A stretch of 32,797 bases of DNA from the NCBI GenBank assembly GCA_900317095.1, contig ONFL01000075.1, positions 1 through 32,797 on the forward strand. Direction: 5' to 3'. Shown piece after piece: positions 29,966 through 32,797 of the stretch. How positions within the stretch are numbered: position 1 is the stretch's first letter; every line of letters begins with the position of its first letter. The notes beneath the pieces are model-generated. The model was not told where the DNA came from. It did not search any database and saw only the letters and a program-made list of their open reading frames with translations. Position numbers and translations under genes: made by a program. The DNA is from an uncultured Eubacteriales bacterium (lineage in GTDB: Bacteria; Bacillota; Clostridia; Lachnospirales; Lachnospiraceae).

Positions 29966-30692
29966 AATCGTCATAGCGGTCCCCGCAGGCATCGCACAGG
30001 TCCTCTGCCTGGCCGGCAAGCCGCAGCAGCCGCTGCGAGGCATCCAGATACCTGGTCTGGTAAAGAAAACGGCTGTAGTCCTCCTCATCCAGAAAATGGG
30101 AGAATTCCTCCGGCAGTTCTTCCTTGACATCCATGAGGCAGGCCAGATTGGAAACTGCCGTATAAAGGAGCTCAAAGTCCGCCAGGCTGCGGATATTCGC
30201 CGCCACGGCCATGCTGTCCGCATTGCGCTCTCCCGCCGCAGCCATAAACTCCGACATCTCTTTTTCCATGGAGGAGAGGCACTCCCGCATCAGATCCCGC
30301 CCGGTCCGCAGGGCATAGGCCTGATTCCTGGCCCGGAACCGGCCCAGGGTCCGCTCGCTCAGCGGCTGCTCCTTAAAGCTGGTCGTGTGCAGGGCATACT
30401 GAAAGCGCACGTCAAACATCATCGCCTGCACGAGCTGGTCATCCGTCATCCCCAGCGCTTCCTTGAGGATCAGCGCGCCCACGATCACATTCACCGGAGA
30501 ATTGGGTCTGGAAGCCTTTCCACTGTATAAAACAGCAAAATCCTCCTCCCGGATGGCCGGAAATATCTTCTGCGCGAACACCTGCGCCCAGGATTCCTCC
30601 AGGAAATGCTTCTCCCTCTCCGAAAGGAAGAACGTCCTGTCCGTCATGGAAATCTGCTGACTGTCATTAGATAAAAAAGCCACTGCCCTCAC
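29874..30692 (-). pseudogene. Truncated IS1182-type transposase (N-terminal half)
   Basis: The minus-strand frame gives up to 272 residues resembling the N-terminal DUF772 region of IS1182-family transposases (for example VNVIVGALILKEALGMTDDQL and HTTSFKEQPLSERTLGRFR). One DDE aspartate survives in NADSMAVAANIR, but the C-terminal catalytic half is missing (full proteins are about 450-550 residues). The frame stops where it meets the LysR gene. Start candidates are GTG at 30692 or ATG at 30647 (MTDRTFF). No inverted repeats were found at either side. It is almost certainly inactive. Confidence 0.8.
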
Positions 30693-30770
30693 CTCGAAAT
30701 CTGATCGTATCTATTTGATGCCATCCTACGTTTTTCTCCCTATTTTATTCCATCTGTACCCATGCCGCAT

Positions 30771-31058
30771 TCATCCAACCGCACGGATCAACGCAATGTC
30801 CTCTTTTTTCTCTTTGAAGGTTTTTCCCAGATCATACTGCGTCTGTAAGTTCATCCAAAACTCGGAAGTCGTTCCAAAATATTTCCCCAGCCTCAAAGCC
30901 GTATCCGCAGTGATTCCACGTCTCTCATGAACGATCTCTCCAATTCTGGTAACCGGTATATGCAATGCGATTGCAAGGGCGTTCTGAGAAATGCCCATTG
31001 GTTTCATGAATTCTTCGCGAAGAATTTCACCCGGATGAATTAAATTTTCTGTCCTCAT
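30771..31058 (-). CDS. higA: HigA-family antitoxin
   Basis: This 95-residue Xre-type helix-turn-helix protein begins MRTENLIHPGEILREEF and has MGISQNALAIALHIPVTRI as the HTH (21-39), typical of HigA/VapI antitoxins. The start at 31058 has AAAGGAG 6 bases upstream; an in-frame ATG at 31085 overlaps the toxin end and lacks a site. It follows the toxin gene by 13 bases, in the toxin-first order typical of higBA. It should neutralise HigB and repress the operon. Confidence 0.92.
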   Translation of the reverse strand: MRTENLIHPGEILREEFMKPMGISQNALAIALHIPVTRIGEIVHERRGITADTALRLGKYFGTTSEFWMNLQTQYDLGKTFKEKKEDIALIRAVG

Positions 31059-31071
31059 GCGCACTCCTTTC

Positions 31072-31350
31072 TCATTGATAGTCAACTATCTCTATACTGT
31101 ATGCATAACCGCTGTCCCAGATGAAGCAAATCCTAAACTGATCATTAATGCAGATACTGTACTGTCCTTCCCGGTCCCCATGCAGCGGCTCCAGTCGATT
31201 TCCCGGAGGAACCTTCAGATCGTCCAGGACGATCGCTGCATGGATCATATCCAATTTGCGCAATGCTATCCGTTCAAATGATTTGTACTTCCTGCTGTGC
31301 CCGCTGTTATAAAGGCTCTCTGTTTCTTTATCCTTAAACGTTTTTATCAT
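31072..31350 (-). CDS. higB: HigB-family toxin (RelE/ParE superfamily mRNA interferase)
   Basis: This 92-residue protein has the family N-terminus MIKTFKDKETESLY and the C-terminal part GQYSICINDQFRICFIW, with the conserved Arg and aromatic residues of the RelE-fold active site. HigB cleaves mRNA on the ribosome. It is the full family length (about 92). The promoter -10 lies only 6 bases before the ATG, so the mRNA seems to begin at or near the start codon, and no ribosome site is visible. Confidence 0.92.
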   Translation of the reverse strand: MIKTFKDKETESLYNSGHSRKYKSFERIALRKLDMIHAAIVLDDLKVPPGNRLEPLHGDREGQYSICINDQFRICFIWDSGYAYSIEIVDYQ

Positions 31351-31354
31351 GATA
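31345..31354. promoter_or_regulatory. Candidate HigA operator
   Basis: TATCATGATA is a perfect 10-bp palindrome that covers the higB start codon and the predicted transcription start, a suitable place for autorepression by HigA. Confidence 0.4.
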
Positions 31355-31356
31355 TA

Positions 31357-31385
31357 AGAATATTACCTTTTTCGTTATATGTCAA
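31357..31385 (-). promoter_or_regulatory. Promoter of higBA
   Basis: Minus strand: TTGACA (-35, 31385-31380), 17-bp spacer, TATTCT (-10, 31362-31357). The predicted start coincides with the higB ATG. Confidence 0.8.
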
Positions 31386-31407
31386 TCGTTAAACGCTTAC
31401 GTATCAT

Positions 31408-31439
31408 ATAAAAGGCCGCCTCGCTACAGATGGGGCGGC
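31408..31439 (-). terminator. Second terminator after clpB
   Basis: Minus strand: GCCGCC (31439-31434) and GGCGGC (31420-31415) with a 13-base loop, then CTTTTATAT. It backs up the stronger terminator next to it and insulates the higBA promoter. Confidence 0.5.
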
Positions 31440-31478
31440 AAAAAAGGCCGCGCGTCTGCCTGACGCGCGGCCCTTTTT
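31440..31478 (-). terminator. Terminator of clpB
   Basis: Perfect 11-bp stem (GGCCGCGCGTC with GACGCGCGGCC, 31446-31456 and 31462-31472), 5-base loop, T-runs on both strands (six T on the minus side, five on the plus side). It lies 21 bases after the clpB stop. Confidence 0.88.
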
Positions 31479-31498
31479 GCATTTATATAGAAGCAGTT

Positions 31499-32797
31499 TT
31501 AGTCTTCCACTTTCTCCGGATAAGCGGTGAGTCCGTTCTCGCCGGCATCCACAAATATGGTGTCCTCTGGCGACAAACCGTTGGAGAGGATCATCTTCGC
31601 GATCATGGTCTCGACGTTCTTCTGCAGATATCTCTTCAGAGGTCTTGCGCCGTAGAGCGGGTCGTAGCCGTGATCCACGATGTAATTCTTTGCCTTGTCA
31701 GTAAGAACCACCTTCAGCTCCTTCTCTGCCAGCCTGTGGTTCAGACGCTGCATCAGGATATCCACGATATCGGATACATTGTCCTTTGTCAGCGGCTTAA
31801 AGAGGATGATCTCATCAAGCCTGTTGAGGAACTCGGGCCGGAAATGAGCCTTGAGATCCTTCATAGTGGCATCCCTTGCGGCCTGGCTGATATTGCCGCC
31901 GGCATCTATGCCGTCCAGCAGGTAGCCGGAGCCGATATTGGACGTCATGATGAGGATGGTGTTCTTAAAGTCCACAGTCCTGCCCTGGGAATCTGTGATC
32001 CGGCCGTCATCCAGCACCTGCAGCAGGATGTTGAATACATCCGGATGGGCCTTCTCGATTTCGTCAAAGAGCACCACACTGTAAGGTTTGCGGCGCACCG
32101 CCTCCGTCAGCTGGCCGCCTTCATCGTAGCCGATATAGCCGGGAGGCGCCCCGATGAGCCGGGACACGGAATACTTCTCCATATAATCCGACATATCGAT
32201 CCGCACCATATTCTTTTCATCGTCAAACAGATTCTCTGCCAGGGCCTTGGCCAGCTCCGTTTTTCCCACCCCGGTGGGGCCTAGGAAAATAAAGGAGCCG
32301 ATGGGCCGCCCTGGATCGCCGATACCGGCCCGGGAGCGCAGAATGGCGTCCGAAACCACCTGTACTGCTTCTTCCTGGCCTACCACCCGCTTATGCAGCT
32401 CCTCAGGCATATGCAGCAGCTTCTGCCGCTCTCCTTCCATCAACTTGCTGACGGGGATGCCGGTCCAGCGGCCTACTACCTCTGCAATCAGTTCCTCCGT
32501 GACAGCGGAATCGATTAAAGGCTTCTGGCTCTTCTTTTCCACCGCCTCCTGGGCCGCTTTTAAGCGCTCCTGCAGGGCCGGCAGTTCGGAAAACTTAAGG
32601 CGGGAAGCCGTTTCATAATCATATTCCCGCTCCGCCGCTTCGATTCGGTGGTTCAGCTGGTCCAATTCCTCCTTCACCTGCTGCACCGTTTCCACGGCGC
32701 TTTTCTCCAGATCCCAGGCGGATTTCATTTCGTTAAATTGATCCCGCAGGGCGGACAATTCCTCCTGCAGCTTTTTCAAACGATCCCGGGAAAGCTG
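31499..32797 (-). CDS. clpB: ATP-dependent chaperone ClpB, C-terminal part
   Basis: The frame is open to the right window edge, so only the last 432 residues are present; the N-domain and first ATPase domain are outside. Visible first is the end of the coiled-coil middle domain (LSRDRLKKLQEELSALRDQ and onward, about 1-80), which distinguishes ClpB from ClpC. The second AAA+ domain follows with VVGRWTGIPVSKL, Walker A GPTGVGKT (173-180), Walker B VVLFDEIEKAHP, pore-loop GYIGYDEGG and sensor TSNIGS. The C-terminal D2-small domain ends with DPLYGARPLKRYLQ. ClpB dissolves protein aggregates with DnaK. A TTG at 32779 is an internal codon, not a start. Confidence 0.95.
   Translation of the reverse strand, partial: QLSRDRLKKLQEELSALRDQFNEMKSAWDLEKSAVETVQQVKEELDQLNHRIEAAEREYDYETASRLKFSELPALQERLKAAQEAVEKKSQKPLIDSAVTEELIAEVVGRWTGIPVSKLMEGERQKLLHMPEELHKRVVGQEEAVQVVSDAILRSRAGIGDPGRPIGSFIFLGPTGVGKTELAKALAENLFDDEKNMVRIDMSDYMEKYSVSRLIGAPPGYIGYDEGGQLTEAVRRKPYSVVLFDEIEKAHPDVFNILLQVLDDGRITDSQGRTVDFKNTILIMTSNIGSGYLLDGIDAGGNISQAARDATMKDLKAHFRPEFLNRLDEIILFKPLTKDNVSDIVDILMQRLNHRLAEKELKVVLTDKAKNYIVDHGYDPLYGARPLKRYLQKNVETMIAKMILSNGLSPEDTIFVDAGENGLTAYPEKVED

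Noticed and set aside
30510..30720. Terminal inverted repeat of the IS1182-type element
   Set aside because: I found no matching inverted repeat at the 29874 side, which appears deleted, so no element boundary can be supported.

Overview
The window (about 32.8 kb, fairly GC-rich) looks like a chromosomal segment of an anaerobic Bacillota, class Clostridia, most plausibly Lachnospiraceae or a relative. Signs are a long SRP RNA with an Alu domain, a tryptophan-type T-box, LL-diaminopimelate aminotransferase (DapL), an EtfBA pair next to CoA-transferase genes, Gram-positive lipoboxes and strong GGAGG ribosome sites. The genus cannot be told from sequence alone. Both ends cut genes: a protein with a degenerate P-loop at the left edge and ClpB at the right edge.

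Layout. 1-891 (-): partial gene, terminator and tRNA-Thr(CGT). 1039-4387 (-): trpXYZ, a predicted tryptophan ABC importer behind a T-box with a UGG specifier. 4401-4665 (-): SRP RNA. 4803-7348 (-): polar amino-acid ABC importer. 7380-10868 (-): inositol-phosphatase-like protein, DapL, PHP phosphatase and TadA. 10938-11065 (+): an orphan small-RNA candidate. 11160-13014 (-): etfA and etfB, divergent from 13104-15416 (+), a crotonase-fold protein and a two-subunit CoA-transferase. 15417-15692: an unusual tandem array of seven hairpins. 15719-23849 (-): one tightly packed seven-gene operon. 23850-24305: intergenic region with hairpins and a small gene remnant. 24306-26295 (+): MoxR ATPase and VWA protein. 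26395-28755 (-): two half-size chromate-transporter-family proteins and a double hot-dog dehydratase, divergent from a LysR regulator (29009-29965, +). 29874-30692 (-): truncated IS1182-type transposase. 30771-31385 (-): HigBA toxin-antitoxin. 31499 to the end (-): ClpB.

The most interesting part is the seven-gene operon. It encodes a DltA-like adenylation enzyme, a type III-fold PLP decarboxylase, a DltC-like carrier protein, a DltB-like MBOAT, a membrane-anchored SGNH protein in the DltD position, and a response regulator and histidine kinase. Gene gaps range from a 4-base overlap to 13 bases. The decarboxylase is not part of a normal D-alanylation operon. The adenylation domain has lysine where DltA has methionine (equivalent to NRPS pocket position 239). 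By analogy with the BtrI/BtrK system of butirosin synthesis, the cluster may load an acidic amino acid on the carrier, decarboxylate it, and attach the amine-bearing acyl group to an extracellular polymer. This is inference.

The second notable item is the hairpin array at 15417-15692. Three hairpin types repeat in the order A-B-C-A-B-C-A with a period of about 114 bases. Stem sequences differ between copies but remain paired through compensatory changes.
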